From Fidelibacterota bacterium (GTDB lineage: Bacteria > Fidelibacterota > Fidelibacteria > Fidelibacterales > Fidelibacteraceae), in the NCBI GenBank assembly GCA_028718545.1, contig JAQULT010000003.1:1-40000 (forward strand): 40,000 bases of DNA, read 5' to 3'. The notes beneath the pieces were generated by a model, which was given only the letters and a program-made list of their open reading frames with translations, was not told the origin of the DNA and did no database searches. The position numbers and the translations under genes were made by a program. Below, piece after piece: positions 32,345-40,000 of this stretch (positions are counted from its first letter, which is position 1; every line of letters begins with the position of its first letter).

Positions 32345-32722
32345 ATGAAAGCTCGAGCAGTTAACAAGTACATACGGCAAAGCGCCAAGAAGATGAAACC
32401 CGTTTTGGACATGGTCCGCGGCAAGCAAGTCAACAGCGCCCTGAATATGCTGTCCTTCATGCCGAAGAAATCCGCAAAGCTCATCGAACTGACAACCCGT
32501 TCGGCCGTTTCGAATCTGTTGAATTCGGAAGAGGGAGCCAAGCTCAATCCCGATGAACTCATCATCCGGGAAGCCTATGTCAACCAGGGTCCGGTCATGA
32601 AACGCATTCGTCCCCGTTCCATGGGGCGTGCCTTTATGATACGGAAGCGCAGTTGCCATTTAACGGTCGTCGTCGGTACGCCGGAAGACGAAGTGAAAAA
32701 CGATACGAAAGAGAAGGAGTAA
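32345..32722 (+). CDS. rplV: 50S ribosomal protein L22
   Basis: L22 lines the exit tunnel with its beta-hairpin. It has 125 aa, slightly longer than the E. coli form (110) because of an acidic/basic C-terminal tail. Landmarks are ARAVNKYIRQSAKKMKPVLDMVRGK and the tunnel hairpin GPVMKRIRPRSMGRAFMIRKRSCHLTVVV. The stop codon is followed three bases later by rpsC, and the rpsC Shine-Dalgarno lies in the last codons. Confidence 0.96.
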   Translation: MKARAVNKYIRQSAKKMKPVLDMVRGKQVNSALNMLSFMPKKSAKLIELTTRSAVSNLLNSEEGAKLNPDELIIREAYVNQGPVMKRIRPRSMGRAFMIRKRSCHLTVVVGTPEDEVKNDTKEKE

Positions 32723-32725
32723 ACC

Positions 32726-33355
32726 TTGGGTCAGAAAACACATCCTTACGGTTTCCGTCTTGGAATTACAAGGGAATGGCTCTCCAACTGGTATGATGAG
32801 CGCAATTTTGCCGCGAAGCTGAACGAAGATCTGATGCTGCGCAAATACCTGAACAAGCGCTTATCCAGTGCCGGTATCGCAAAGATCGAAATTGAACGTA
32901 CGTCGAAGGCGATTTCCATTACCATTCACACCTCGCGTCCCGGGGTGGTGATCGGCGCCAAAGGCAAGGAAGTCGACCAGCTGCGTGAAGAGATCCGCAA
33001 GCTGACCCAGTTTGACGTCAACGTTAATGTCGTTGAAATAAAGAAACCCGAACTGAACGCCTATCTCGTGGGCGAGAACATCGCCCAGCAACTGGTCAAG
33101 AAAATGCCCTTCCGCCGTGTACTGAAGCGCAGTATTCAGAATACTATGCGCCAGGGTGCGGAAGGCATCCGCATTCAGCTGTCCGGCCGTCTCGGCGGTG
33201 CGGAAATGGCACGCCAAGAGACCATGCGCGAAGGCCGCGTTCCGCTTCATACCTTACGCTCCGATATTGATTATGCGGATGTAACGGCATTTACGACCTA
33301 TGGTTGTATCGGTATCAAGGTCTGGATATGTAACGGTGAAGTATCGACAATCTAA
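32726..33355 (+). CDS. rpsC: 30S ribosomal protein S3
   Basis: S3 forms part of the mRNA entry channel and helicase. It has 209 aa with a TTG start (AAGGAG six bases upstream). The N-terminal MGQKTHPYGFRLGI is typical. The KH domain has VVIGAKGKEVDQLREEI (GxxG loop), and the C-terminal domain has SGRLGGAEMARQE. It is shorter than E. coli S3 (233) because the tail is missing, as in many bacteria. Confidence 0.97.
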   Translation: MGQKTHPYGFRLGITREWLSNWYDERNFAAKLNEDLMLRKYLNKRLSSAGIAKIEIERTSKAISITIHTSRPGVVIGAKGKEVDQLREEIRKLTQFDVNVNVVEIKKPELNAYLVGENIAQQLVKKMPFRRVLKRSIQNTMRQGAEGIRIQLSGRLGGAEMARQETMREGRVPLHTLRSDIDYADVTAFTTYGCIGIKVWICNGEVSTI

Positions 33356-33373
33356 GGGGAATGGAGTTTAGCT

Positions 33374-33793
33374 ATGTTAATGCCAAGAAAGGTTAAATAC
33401 AGAAAACAGCACCGCGGACGCAGACAAGGCATGGCCTTTCGCGGTTCTACGGTCAGTTACGGTGATTTCGGATTAAAGGCCATGGAAGAAGCCTGGATCA
33501 CCAGCCGGCAGATCGAAGCCGCCCGTGTCGCCATCTCCCGTATTGTAAGGAAGCACGGAAAAATGTGGATCCGTATTTTCCCGGATAAGCCGGTTTCCAA
33601 GAAGCCGGCCGAAACCCGTATGGGAAAGGGCAAAGGCGGACCGGAATTCTGGGTAGCGGTTGTCAAACCCGGACGCGTTCTTTTCGAGGTCGAAGGCATT
33701 TCTGAAGAGATGGCCCGGGAAGCGTTCCGTCTGGCAGCACACAAGCTGCCCATCAAGGCAAAAATGGTCGCCCGGCGCGAGATTGGAGGATAA
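33374..33793 (+). CDS. rplP: 50S ribosomal protein L16
   Basis: L16 positions A-site tRNA. It has 139 aa. It begins [19 protein letters not shown] at ATG 33374, seven bases after GGAG. A second ATG at 33380 is less likely because MLMP is the family start. Landmarks are [23 protein letters not shown] and [24 protein letters not shown]. Confidence 0.97.
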   Translation: MLMPRKVKYRKQHRGRRQGMAFRGSTVSYGDFGLKAMEEAWITSRQIEAARVAISRIVRKHGKMWIRIFPDKPVSKKPAETRMGKGKGGPEFWVAVVKPGRVLFEVEGISEEMAREAFRLAAHKLPIKAKMVARREIGG

Positions 33794-33797
33794 AGGC

Positions 33798-34001
33798 ATG
33801 TTATCAAAGACCGAATTAAAAGAATTGACCAAAGAAGAAGTCATCACCAAACTGCGCGATGACGAAGATGCGTTAATGAATCTTCGCTTTCAGCATGCCC
33901 TGCAGCAACTGGAAAACCCGGTCCGGCTACGTTATCTGAAACGGGAGGTCGCCCAGTTGAAGACACTCCTTCAGGAATTTGAATGCGGATTGCGAAAATA
34001 A
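33798..34001 (+). CDS. rpmC: 50S ribosomal protein L29
   Basis: L29 is a two-helix protein near the tunnel exit. It has 67 aa from ATG 33798, with GGAGGA in the end of rplP. An upstream in-frame start inside rplP is rejected. Landmarks are [13 protein letters not shown] and [33 protein letters not shown]. Confidence 0.96.
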   Translation: MLSKTELKELTKEEVITKLRDDEDALMNLRFQHALQQLENPVRLRYLKREVAQLKTLLQEFECGLRK

Positions 34002-34015
34002 CAGGAAGTGATCAA

Positions 34016-34279
34016 ATGACGTATACAAATCGTAAAGAAAAAATCGGCGTAGTTGTCAGCGACAAGATGGACAAAACGGTCACCGTGCTTGTCAGTCAGC
34101 GGATCAAGCATCCGGCTTACGGCAAGTACATCAACCACAGCCGGAAATTCATGGCGCACGACGAGCAGAACGCCTGCCGTATCGGTGATACCATTTCCAT
34201 CGTCGAAACGAGGCCGATGAGCCGTAATAAGCGCTGGCGGGTAAAAGAGATTCTGTCTCATGCACCGAGCGCGAAGTAA
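34016..34279 (+). CDS. rpsQ: 30S ribosomal protein S17
   Basis: S17 is an early-binding OB-fold protein of the 30S body. It has 87 aa from ATG 34016 (AGGAAG upstream). Starting at 33983 would overlap rpmC and add a non-family N-terminus. Landmarks are [59 protein letters not shown]. Confidence 0.96.
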   Translation: MTYTNRKEKIGVVVSDKMDKTVTVLVSQRIKHPAYGKYINHSRKFMAHDEQNACRIGDTISIVETRPMSRNKRWRVKEILSHAPSAK

Positions 34280-34306
34280 GCATCAAAGTTGAAAGGCAGA
34301 TGAACG

Positions 34307-34675
34307 ATGATTCAAGTTGAAACGAAATTAAGGGTTGCTGACAACACAGGTGCAAAAGTTGTGCAATGCATAAAAGTACTGGGCGGAGCCGGTCGCCGCT
34401 ATGCCAGCGTTGGCGACGTGATCGTCGTTGCTGTCAAACAGGCGATACCGGGCGGAACAGCGAAAAAAAGCGATGTTTCCAAAGCTGTTATCGTCCGCAC
34501 CAAAAAAGAAGTCGGTCGTCCGGACGGATCCTATATCCGTTTTGACGAGAACGCCGTTGTGTTGATCAATGCGCAGGGAGAGCCTGTCGGTACCCGTATC
34601 TTCGGACCGGTTGCACGGGAACTCCGCGAAAAGCGCTACATGAAGATCATATCCATGGCACCTGAAGTATTGTAA
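34307..34675 (+). CDS. rplN: 50S ribosomal protein L14
   Basis: L14 bridges the subunits. It has 122 aa, exactly the usual length. It begins [17 protein letters not shown] and ends [26 protein letters not shown], both diagnostic. Confidence 0.98.
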   Translation: MIQVETKLRVADNTGAKVVQCIKVLGGAGRRYASVGDVIVVAVKQAIPGGTAKKSDVSKAVIVRTKKEVGRPDGSYIRFDENAVVLINAQGEPVGTRIFGPVARELREKRYMKIISMAPEVL

Positions 34676-34686
34676 GGAGAACCACT

Positions 34687-35001
34687 GTGCATATCAAAAA
34701 AGGTGACATTGTAAAAGTCATTACGGGCAAGTATAAGGGCAAGGAAGGCAAAGTCCTTAAAGTGTTCCCGCTTGCTCAGCGTGTGATCATTGAGGGCGTA
34801 AATATGGTCAAGCGCCATACGCGTCCCAGCCAGCAGAATCCTCAGGGCGGTATCGTCGAGAAGGAAGCGGCTGTCCACGTCTCCAATGTAATGTTAGTTG
34901 TTAACGGCAAGCCGACCCGTATCGGATCCCGCATCCTGAAAGACGGTTCCCGGGTCCGCTACGCCAAAAAAACCGGCGAAACCGTGGCGGAAGGAAAGTA
35001 A
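34687..35001 (+). CDS. rplX: 50S ribosomal protein L24
   Basis: L24 is an assembly initiator at the tunnel exit. The 104-aa protein has a GTG start and TAAGGAG overlapping the rplN stop. The KOW motif [23 protein letters not shown] is followed by INVVKRH-like [34 protein letters not shown]. Confidence 0.97.
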   Translation: MHIKKGDIVKVITGKYKGKEGKVLKVFPLAQRVIIEGVNMVKRHTRPSQQNPQGGIVEKEAAVHVSNVMLVVNGKPTRIGSRILKDGSRVRYAKKTGETVAEGK

Positions 35002-35007
35002 ACAGCT

Positions 35008-35571
35008 ATGAAGAAGACAGTACCTGTTTTACAGAAAAAATATAAAGAAGAGATCGCCCCGCATCTGATGAAGACCTTCGGGTATAAGAATGTGATGCAG
35101 GTTCCCCGGCTCTCCAAGATCACATTGAGCATCGGTCTGGGCAATGCCCGTGACGACAAATCCAAGCTCGATCATGCGCTGGAGGATCTCACAACGATCG
35201 CCGGCCAGAAACCGGTTGTGACCTATGCAAAGAAAGCGATCAGCAACTTCAAGATCCGCAAAGGCGATCCGGTAGGCATTATGGTCACCCTGCGCGATGC
35301 GAACATGTACGAATTCCTGATTCGTTTCATCAATATCGCACTGCCGCGTGTCCGTGACTTTAACGGCGTTTCCGATAAAGCTTTCGACGGACAGGGGAAC
35401 TATTCCCTCGGCATTACCGAGCAGGTGATCTTCCCCGAAATAGATTACGATAAGGTGGATGTGATTCGCGGTATGAATCTTACATTCACGACCACAGCAA
35501 AGACCGACCGTGAAGCTTATGAACTTTTAAAGGAGTTCGGCTTCCCCTTTGTGCGGCGTAACGAAAAATAA
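35008..35571 (+). CDS. rplE: 50S ribosomal protein L5
   Basis: L5 binds 5S rRNA in the central protuberance. It has 187 aa. Landmarks are [56 protein letters not shown] and [27 protein letters not shown]. It starts six bases after rplX. Confidence 0.98.
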   Translation: MKKTVPVLQKKYKEEIAPHLMKTFGYKNVMQVPRLSKITLSIGLGNARDDKSKLDHALEDLTTIAGQKPVVTYAKKAISNFKIRKGDPVGIMVTLRDANMYEFLIRFINIALPRVRDFNGVSDKAFDGQGNYSLGITEQVIFPEIDYDKVDVIRGMNLTFTTTAKTDREAYELLKEFGFPFVRRNEK

Positions 35572-35585
35572 GGATTGCAGGCATT

Positions 35586-35771
35586 ATGGCAAAGAAATCA
35601 TTAATTGCAAAAGCTAAGCGCGAACCCAAATTCTCAACTCGTGCCTATACGCGGTGCTCCCGCTGCGGACGGCCCAAATCGGTGTACCGCAAATTCGGGC
35701 TCTGCCGTATTTGTTTTCGTGAACTGGCTTTGAAGGGTGAAATACCCGGCGTAACAAAAGCAAGTTGGTAA
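35586..35771 (+). CDS. rpsZ: 30S ribosomal protein S14, zinc-binding type Z
   Basis: S14 completes the 30S head. The 61-aa short form has the zinc knuckle [25 protein letters not shown] (two CxxC pairs). The short zinc type is typical of many non-proteobacterial lineages and can be replaced by a zinc-free paralogue under zinc limitation. No such paralogue is in this window. The symbol rpsN is also in use for this gene. Confidence 0.97.
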   Translation: MAKKSLIAKAKREPKFSTRAYTRCSRCGRPKSVYRKFGLCRICFRELALKGEIPGVTKASW

Positions 35772-35784
35772 AAAGAGGTAACAC

Positions 35785-36180
35785 ATGCTCACAGATCCGA
35801 TTGCAGATTTTTTGACACGCATTCGCAACGCGTGTAAAGCAGGACATCCCTGGGTGGAGATCCCGGCAAGCAAAATGAAGGCCAGGATATCTCTCGTGCT
35901 CCGGGAAAAAGGTTACATCAAGGATTTTATCCTGATCGAAGACGGCAAACAGGGGATGCTGCGTCTCTTTCTGAAATATCAGGAAGACGGACGTCCGGTG
36001 ATCTATGAACTGGAACGCATCAGCAAGCCCGGTCGCAGAATCTATGTAAAAAGTACGGATATTCCCCGCGTCAACAACGGTCTGGGTATCGGCATTATTT
36101 CGACGTCCCACGGTGTGATCACCGACATCGAAGCCCGGAAAATGCAGCTCGGCGGCGAATACCTGTGTAAGATATGGTAA
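35785..36180 (+). CDS. rpsH: 30S ribosomal protein S8
   Basis: S8 organises the central domain of 16S rRNA and represses the spc operon in E. coli. It has 131 aa. Landmarks are MLTDPIADFLTRIRNA, YIKDF and the C-terminal RVNNGLGIGIISTSHGVITDIEARKMQLGGEYLCKIW. GAGG precedes the ATG. Confidence 0.98.
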   Translation: MLTDPIADFLTRIRNACKAGHPWVEIPASKMKARISLVLREKGYIKDFILIEDGKQGMLRLFLKYQEDGRPVIYELERISKPGRRIYVKSTDIPRVNNGLGIGIISTSHGVITDIEARKMQLGGEYLCKIW

Positions 36181-36192
36181 GCGAGGATCAAT

Positions 36193-36735
36193 ATGTCAAG
36201 AGTCGGTAAAAAACCCATTCCCATTCCCAAGGGTGTTACGGTAAACATCAAGGACAACCGCATCACCGTCAAAGGTCCCAAAGGGGAACTGACCAATACA
36301 TTCCGCGAAGGTATCAGCGTAAAGACCGCCAACGAACAGGTCTGGGTCGAACGCGGCGCGGATGACAGCAAATCCCGCGCATTTCACGGACTGACCCGCG
36401 CCCTGGTCAACAACATGATCGTGGGTGTGACGGAAGGTTACGAGATTGCCCTTCAGATCATCGGTGTGGGATATCAGGGCGAAGTGAAAAGCAACAAGCG
36501 CCTGCTGCTCTCCCTGGGCTTCTCCCATCAGATCCTGATGGACGCTCCGGAAGGCATCAGCTTCAATGTCACCCGCGATATCATAAAAGTATCCGGTATT
36601 GACAAGCAGAAGGTGGGCGAAGTCGCGGCACAGATCCGCAAATTGCGCAAACCCGAGCCTTATAAGGGCAAGGGCATCCGCTATGTGGGCGAGAGCGTCC
36701 AGCGCAAGGTCGGTAAAACCGCCGGCAGTAAATAA
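36193..36735 (+). CDS. rplF: 50S ribosomal protein L6
   Basis: L6 lies near the factor-binding site. The 180-aa protein with two related domains has the start SRVGKKPIPIPKGVTV and the C-terminal KVGEVAAQIRKLRKPEPYKGKGIRYVGE, diagnostic of the family. A 34-base gap separates it from rplR. Confidence 0.98.
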   Translation: MSRVGKKPIPIPKGVTVNIKDNRITVKGPKGELTNTFREGISVKTANEQVWVERGADDSKSRAFHGLTRALVNNMIVGVTEGYEIALQIIGVGYQGEVKSNKRLLLSLGFSHQILMDAPEGISFNVTRDIIKVSGIDKQKVGEVAAQIRKLRKPEPYKGKGIRYVGESVQRKVGKTAGSK

Positions 36736-36769
36736 CGCGGCATAGTGTGAATACGAAAAAGGATCAGTC

Positions 36770-37141
36770 ATGAAAGATAAAAGCAAACAAAAACATGAAG
36801 CCCGGTTCAAGAAAAAAGCCCGGATCCGGAAACGGATCTCCGGTACCGCAGAACGGCCCCGGCTTGTTGTTTTCCGCAGCAATCTGCATATCAGCGCTCA
36901 GATCGTCAACGACGATACGCATGCGGTCGTCTGTTCCGCAAGTTCTTTTTCCAAGGACCTGCGCGAAGCGCTGAAGGGCAAGAGCAAAACCGAGCTTAGC
37001 GTCGGAGTCGGGAAAGCCCTCGCCGAAAAGGCAAAAGAAAAGGGAATTAAATCAGTGGTATTTGACCGGAACGGTTTTATCTATCACGGCCGTGTCAAGG
37101 CGTTAGCCGATGCATGCCGTGAAGCCGGTTTGGAATTCTAA
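36770..37141 (+). CDS. rplR: 50S ribosomal protein L18
   Basis: L18 binds 5S rRNA with L5. It has 123 aa with a basic N-terminus (KKKARIRKRISGTAERPRLVVFRSNLHISAQIV) and the core end FDRNGFIYHGRVKALADACREAGLEF. AAAGGA precedes the ATG. Confidence 0.97.
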   Translation: MKDKSKQKHEARFKKKARIRKRISGTAERPRLVVFRSNLHISAQIVNDDTHAVVCSASSFSKDLREALKGKSKTELSVGVGKALAEKAKEKGIKSVVFDRNGFIYHGRVKALADACREAGLEF

Positions 37142-37156
37142 TAAAGGAGTAGGGCA

Positions 37157-37660
37157 TTGAGATCAATCAATCCGTCAGAACTCGAATTGAGTGAAGGCAA
37201 ATTAATAAAGCTGAACCGCGTAGCCAAAGTGGTTACCGGAGGCCGCCGTTTTCGTTTTAATGCCATCGTTGCCATCGGCGACGGGAAAGGCCATGTCGGG
37301 ATCGGGCTCGGGAAATCCAACCAGGTTACGGATGCAATCAACAAAGGTCGCGAAGACGCCAAAAAGAACCTCATCCGCGTACCCGTATTGAACGGAACCA
37401 TTCCTTTTGAAGTTACCGCCAAATACGGAGCGGCAAAGGTCATGCTCAAACCGGCCTCGCCGGGTACCGGTATTATTGCCGGCGGTCCGGTGCGCGCCAT
37501 TATGGAACAGGTCGGCGTCAAGGATATCCTTGCAAAATCACTGGGCAGTGCCAATTCACACAACGTGGTAAAAGCCACCATGGCAGCGCTGCTGAAGCTC
37601 GAAGACGCCTATACGGTCGCCAAACGCCGCGGTGTGACGCTGCAGGAGGTCTTTAATTAA
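37157..37660 (+). CDS. rpsE: 30S ribosomal protein S5
   Basis: S5 shapes the mRNA entry and decoding accuracy. It has 167 aa with a TTG start and AAAGGAG about eight bases upstream. Landmarks are [33 protein letters not shown] (the S5 double-stranded RNA-binding region and spectinomycin loop) and [33 protein letters not shown]. The stop overlaps the rpmD ATG by one base. Confidence 0.97.
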   Translation: MRSINPSELELSEGKLIKLNRVAKVVTGGRRFRFNAIVAIGDGKGHVGIGLGKSNQVTDAINKGREDAKKNLIRVPVLNGTIPFEVTAKYGAAKVMLKPASPGTGIIAGGPVRAIMEQVGVKDILAKSLGSANSHNVVKATMAALLKLEDAYTVAKRRGVTLQEVFN

Positions 37661-37848
37661 TGGAAAAGAAACAATTGAAAATCACCCAGATCAAAAGCAC
37701 GATCGGATACCGCAAGCAGACTCAGCAGGTCATCGAATCCCTTGGCCTCGGAAAGATCCGCAAGACCGTGGTTTTGCCGGACAATCCTGCCGTTCGTGGT
37801 ATGATTGCTAAAATTCCGCATCTCTTACATGTCGAGGAGGTATCATGA
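37660..37848 (+). CDS. rpmD: 50S ribosomal protein L30
   Basis: L30 is a small 50S protein. It has 62 aa. Landmarks are LKITQIKSTIGYRKQTQQVIESLGLGKI and DNPAVRGMIAKIPHLLHVEEV. It has AGGAGG inside rpsE, overlaps rpsE by one base and rplO by four bases, so all three are translationally coupled. Confidence 0.97.
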   Translation: MEKKQLKITQIKSTIGYRKQTQQVIESLGLGKIRKTVVLPDNPAVRGMIAKIPHLLHVEEVS

Positions 37849-38291
37849 GCCTGAATAAATTGACTCCCGCACCGGGATCGGGTACTAAAAACAGCAAACG
37901 CCGCGGACGCGGCCCGGCTTCCGGGCAGGGTACCACCGCGGGGCGTGGAAATAAAGGACAGAAAGCCCGTACCGGCGCCAAGCACCATCCCTGGTTCGAA
38001 GGCGGACAAATGCCTTTGCAGCGCCGCACCCCCAAACGCGGTTTTTCCAATAAACGCTTCCGTCAGGAATATCAGATCATTAATGTCCGCGACCTGAATC
38101 TTCTTGAAGATGTCAGCGCCGTGAATGCAGATAAACTGTTCGAATTCGGACTGATCAAGAAACTGAACAAACCTGTCAAGGTTCTCGGCTACGGTGAAAT
38201 GACCCGGGCAATGGAAGTGACCGTTGACGCATTCAGCGACACCGCAAAAGAGAAAATTGAAAAAGCAGGTGGAAAGGCGCTAGTATTATGA
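37845..38291 (+). CDS. rplO: 50S ribosomal protein L15
   Basis: L15 is an internal 50S assembly protein. It has 148 aa. The glycine/arginine-rich N-terminal extension (SKRRGRGPASGQGTTAGRGNKGQKARTGAKHHPWFEGGQMPLQRRTPKRGF) and the C-terminal domain ending in EKAGGKALVL are typical. GAGGAGG precedes the ATG, and the stop overlaps secY by four bases. Confidence 0.97.
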   Translation: MSLNKLTPAPGSGTKNSKRRGRGPASGQGTTAGRGNKGQKARTGAKHHPWFEGGQMPLQRRTPKRGFSNKRFRQEYQIINVRDLNLLEDVSAVNADKLFEFGLIKKLNKPVKVLGYGEMTRAMEVTVDAFSDTAKEKIEKAGGKALVL

Positions 38292-39607
38292 TGCAGAGTA
38301 TTCGTTCCATGTTCAAGATCCAGGAATTGAGACAGCGCCTGCTCTTTACGCTCTTTGTCTTGTTCCTCAGCCGTGTCGGCGCGCATGTGCCCCTGCCGGG
38401 CATTGATGCAAAATTACTTGCCGTGGCTGCATCCGGAATGGACAATACACTGCTGGGACTCTGGGATATGTTTGCGGGCGGCGCGCTGAGCAAAGCTACC
38501 GTATTTGCCCTGGGGATCATGCCCTACATCAGTACCAGCATTATCATTACCTTGCTGGGCAGCGTTTTCCCCTATTTTCAGCGCCTGCGGAACGAAGGCG
38601 AAGCCGGAAGACGCAAGATCACGCAGATCACCCGCTACGGAACGGTGTTCCTTGCCGCCATGCAGGCCTGGGCCGTTGCCAAGTATCTCATGAACCTGCA
38701 GGTAAACTACGAATCGGTAGTCGCTTATCCCGGTTTCAGCTTTATTCTGATGACCATGATCTCCCTGATCACCGGAACCATTCTGCTAATGTGGCTGGGC
38801 GAACAGATCACGGACCGCGGTATCGGGAACGGCATCTCCCTGATCATTATGATCAACATCATTTCCCGTCTGCCCGTTACCATCGCCAGCGAAGTTTCCA
38901 TGCTGCGCGCCGGCGCCCGGGACCTTCTGGTCGAGATCATTCTGATCCTTATCCTCGTCATTGCCATCGGCTTTGTCGTCTACCTGACCCAGGGAACCCG
39001 AAAGATCCCGGTGCAATATGCAAAAAAGGTCGTGGGCAGAAAGATCTACGGCGGACAGTCCACCTACATCCCGCTGCGTGTCAACAGCTCCGGCGTGATG
39101 CCCATCATTTTTGCACAGACCATCGTGTTTATCCCGAATTCCATCGGCATGCTGTTCAGCAACGTGGAATGGCTGAACCGCGGCTGGTTCTCTGTGGATA
39201 ACTGGCCTTACTGGCTGATCTATTCGGTGATCATTGTGCTTTTCGCGTATTTTTATACCGCGATCGCCTTTAATCCCACCGAAGTGGCCGACAACATGAA
39301 AAAGAACGGCGGTTTTATCCCCGGGATCCGTCCCGGCAAAAAGACCGCGGAGTATCTCGATAATATCATTACGCGCATTACGCTTCCGGGCGCCATTATG
39401 CTGGCCCTGGTCGCGATCCTGCCTTATATCTTGATGAAGATCTTCGGTATCGACTACAACCTTGCAAGCTTCTTCGGCGGAACATCCATCATCATTCTGG
39501 TGGGGGTTGCACTGGACACGCTGCAGCAGATCGAATCGCACCTGATCTCCCGTCACTATGACGGATTCATGAAAAAGGGCAAGATCAAAGGCAGAAGCCG
39601 TTTTTAG
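38288..39607 (+). CDS. secY: Preprotein translocase subunit SecY
   Basis: SecY is the protein-conducting channel of the inner membrane, working with SecE (at 13761) and SecA. It has 439 aa with ten predicted membrane helices. Landmarks are RVGAHVPLPGID, ALGIMPYISTSIIITLL, NEGEAGRRKITQITRYGT, EQITDRGIGNGISLIIMINI, the cytoplasmic loop with ARRKIP-like GTRKIPVQYAKK, NSSGVMPIIFAQ and the end ISRHYDGFMKKGKIKGR. The start is ATG 38288 or 38291. The first overlaps the rplO stop as ATGA. It is the downstream end of the spc-like run. Confidence 0.98.
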   Translation: MMQSIRSMFKIQELRQRLLFTLFVLFLSRVGAHVPLPGIDAKLLAVAASGMDNTLLGLWDMFAGGALSKATVFALGIMPYISTSIIITLLGSVFPYFQRLRNEGEAGRRKITQITRYGTVFLAAMQAWAVAKYLMNLQVNYESVVAYPGFSFILMTMISLITGTILLMWLGEQITDRGIGNGISLIIMINIISRLPVTIASEVSMLRAGARDLLVEIILILILVIAIGFVVYLTQGTRKIPVQYAKKVVGRKIYGGQSTYIPLRVNSSGVMPIIFAQTIVFIPNSIGMLFSNVEWLNRGWFSVDNWPYWLIYSVIIVLFAYFYTAIAFNPTEVADNMKKNGGFIPGIRPGKKTAEYLDNIITRITLPGAIMLALVAILPYILMKIFGIDYNLASFFGGTSIIILVGVALDTLQQIESHLISRHYDGFMKKGKIKGRSRF

Positions 39608-39627
39608 TTCATTGAGAAGCAGGAAGA

Positions 39628-40000
39628 ATGATTTATTACAAAACAGCCGAACAGATCGAGCGGATGCGGCTGGCCGGCAGGATCGTTTACGAGACCCTGA
39701 ATATGCTGGAAGCCTGGATCCGGCCCGGTATCAGCACCGCAGAGCTTGACCGTCTGGCTGAAAGCTTTATACGCGACAAGGGCGCGGAGCCGTCTTTCAA
39801 AGGCTACGGCGGTTTCCCGGCCACACTTTGTATCTCACGCAACGAAGAAGTGGTACACGGGATCCCGTCCGACAAAGTCTTTCTGGAAGACGGTGATATC
39901 GTCAGCCTGGATTGCGGCGTATATATCAACGCTTATCACGGCGATCATGCCCGCAGCTACGCAGTAGGAAATGTATCGCCGGATAAACAGAAGCTGATGG
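39628..40000 (+). CDS. map: Methionine aminopeptidase, type I (3' end outside the window)
   Basis: This enzyme removes the initiator Met from nascent proteins. The first 124 codons are present and the gene is cut by the right edge. AGGAAG precedes the ATG. The metal-site residues seen so far align with E. coli: His78 (VVHGIP), Asp95 (SLDCG) and Asp106 (HGDHARS), with family motifs GYGGFPATLCIS. It follows secY by 20 bases with no adk gene between, an arrangement found in several lineages. Confidence 0.96.
   Translation, partial: MIYYKTAEQIERMRLAGRIVYETLNMLEAWIRPGISTAELDRLAESFIRDKGAEPSFKGYGGFPATLCISRNEEVVHGIPSDKVFLEDGDIVSLDCGVYINAYHGDHARSYAVGNVSPDKQKLM

Overview
This window is core bacterial chromosome. 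About 12 kb of less conserved genes is followed by nearly 28 kb of the classic transcription/translation supercluster. Base composition is balanced to slightly GC-rich. Shine-Dalgarno motifs are common, and several essential genes start with TTG or GTG. RpoB (1271 aa) and RpoC (1434 aa) have lengths usual for Bacteroidetes-like bacteria, and RpoB carries DVHYTHYGR where E. coli has DVHPTHYGR. Together with a GWxTD-domain lipoprotein and a HydE-like radical SAM enzyme, this suggests an anaerobe related to the Fibrobacteres-Chlorobi-Bacteroidetes (FCB) superphylum. That placement is an inference with moderate to low certainty.

Region 1 (1-11.7 kb): a 66-aa two-helix membrane protein; dusB (minus); a lipoprotein-anchored alpha/beta hydrolase; an ArsR-type regulator (minus) with palindromes over its promoter; a 1116-aa CPBP/CAAX-type membrane protease that looks like an internal tandem duplication with a decayed second core; a tightly coupled trio (GWxTD lipoprotein, AroQ chorismate mutase, membrane-anchored VWA protein); a HydE-like protein (minus); and a hotdog-fold acyl-CoA thioesterase.

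Region 2 (11.7-24.9 kb): tRNA-Thr(UGU), tRNA-Tyr, tRNA-Gly, tRNA-Thr(GGU), tuf, rpmG, tRNA-Trp, secE, nusG, rplK, rplA, rplJ, rplL, rpoB, rpoC. The order matches the tufB/L11/beta operon arrangement of many bacteria. An intrinsic terminator-like hairpin lies directly in front of the second tRNA-Thr, another lies between rplL and rpoB, and a strong terminator follows rpoC.

Region 3 (25-40 kb): the str operon (rpsL, rpsG, fusA, tuf) runs directly into the S10, spc and secY genes (rpsJ, rplC, D, W, B, rpsS, rplV, rpsC, rplP, rpmC, rpsQ, rplN, X, E, rpsN type Z, rpsH, rplF, R, rpsE, rpmD, rplO, secY, map). Gaps are short, several genes overlap, and no terminator was seen. map runs off the right edge, and adk is absent between secY and map.

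The best sequence-level oddity is a 1230-bp direct repeat (12285-13514 and 28040-29269) carrying both tuf genes. It ends 22 bases inside the following gene, so L33 (rpmG) and S10 (rpsJ) share their start codon and first seven residues. The sequence is normal for S10 but looks like an added N-terminus on L33, which suggests gene conversion from the str locus. I saw no CRISPR array, insertion sequence, phage genes or defence system. The least described material is the 2.9-9.8 kb block of the duplicated CPBP protein and the GWxTD/chorismate mutase/VWA trio.
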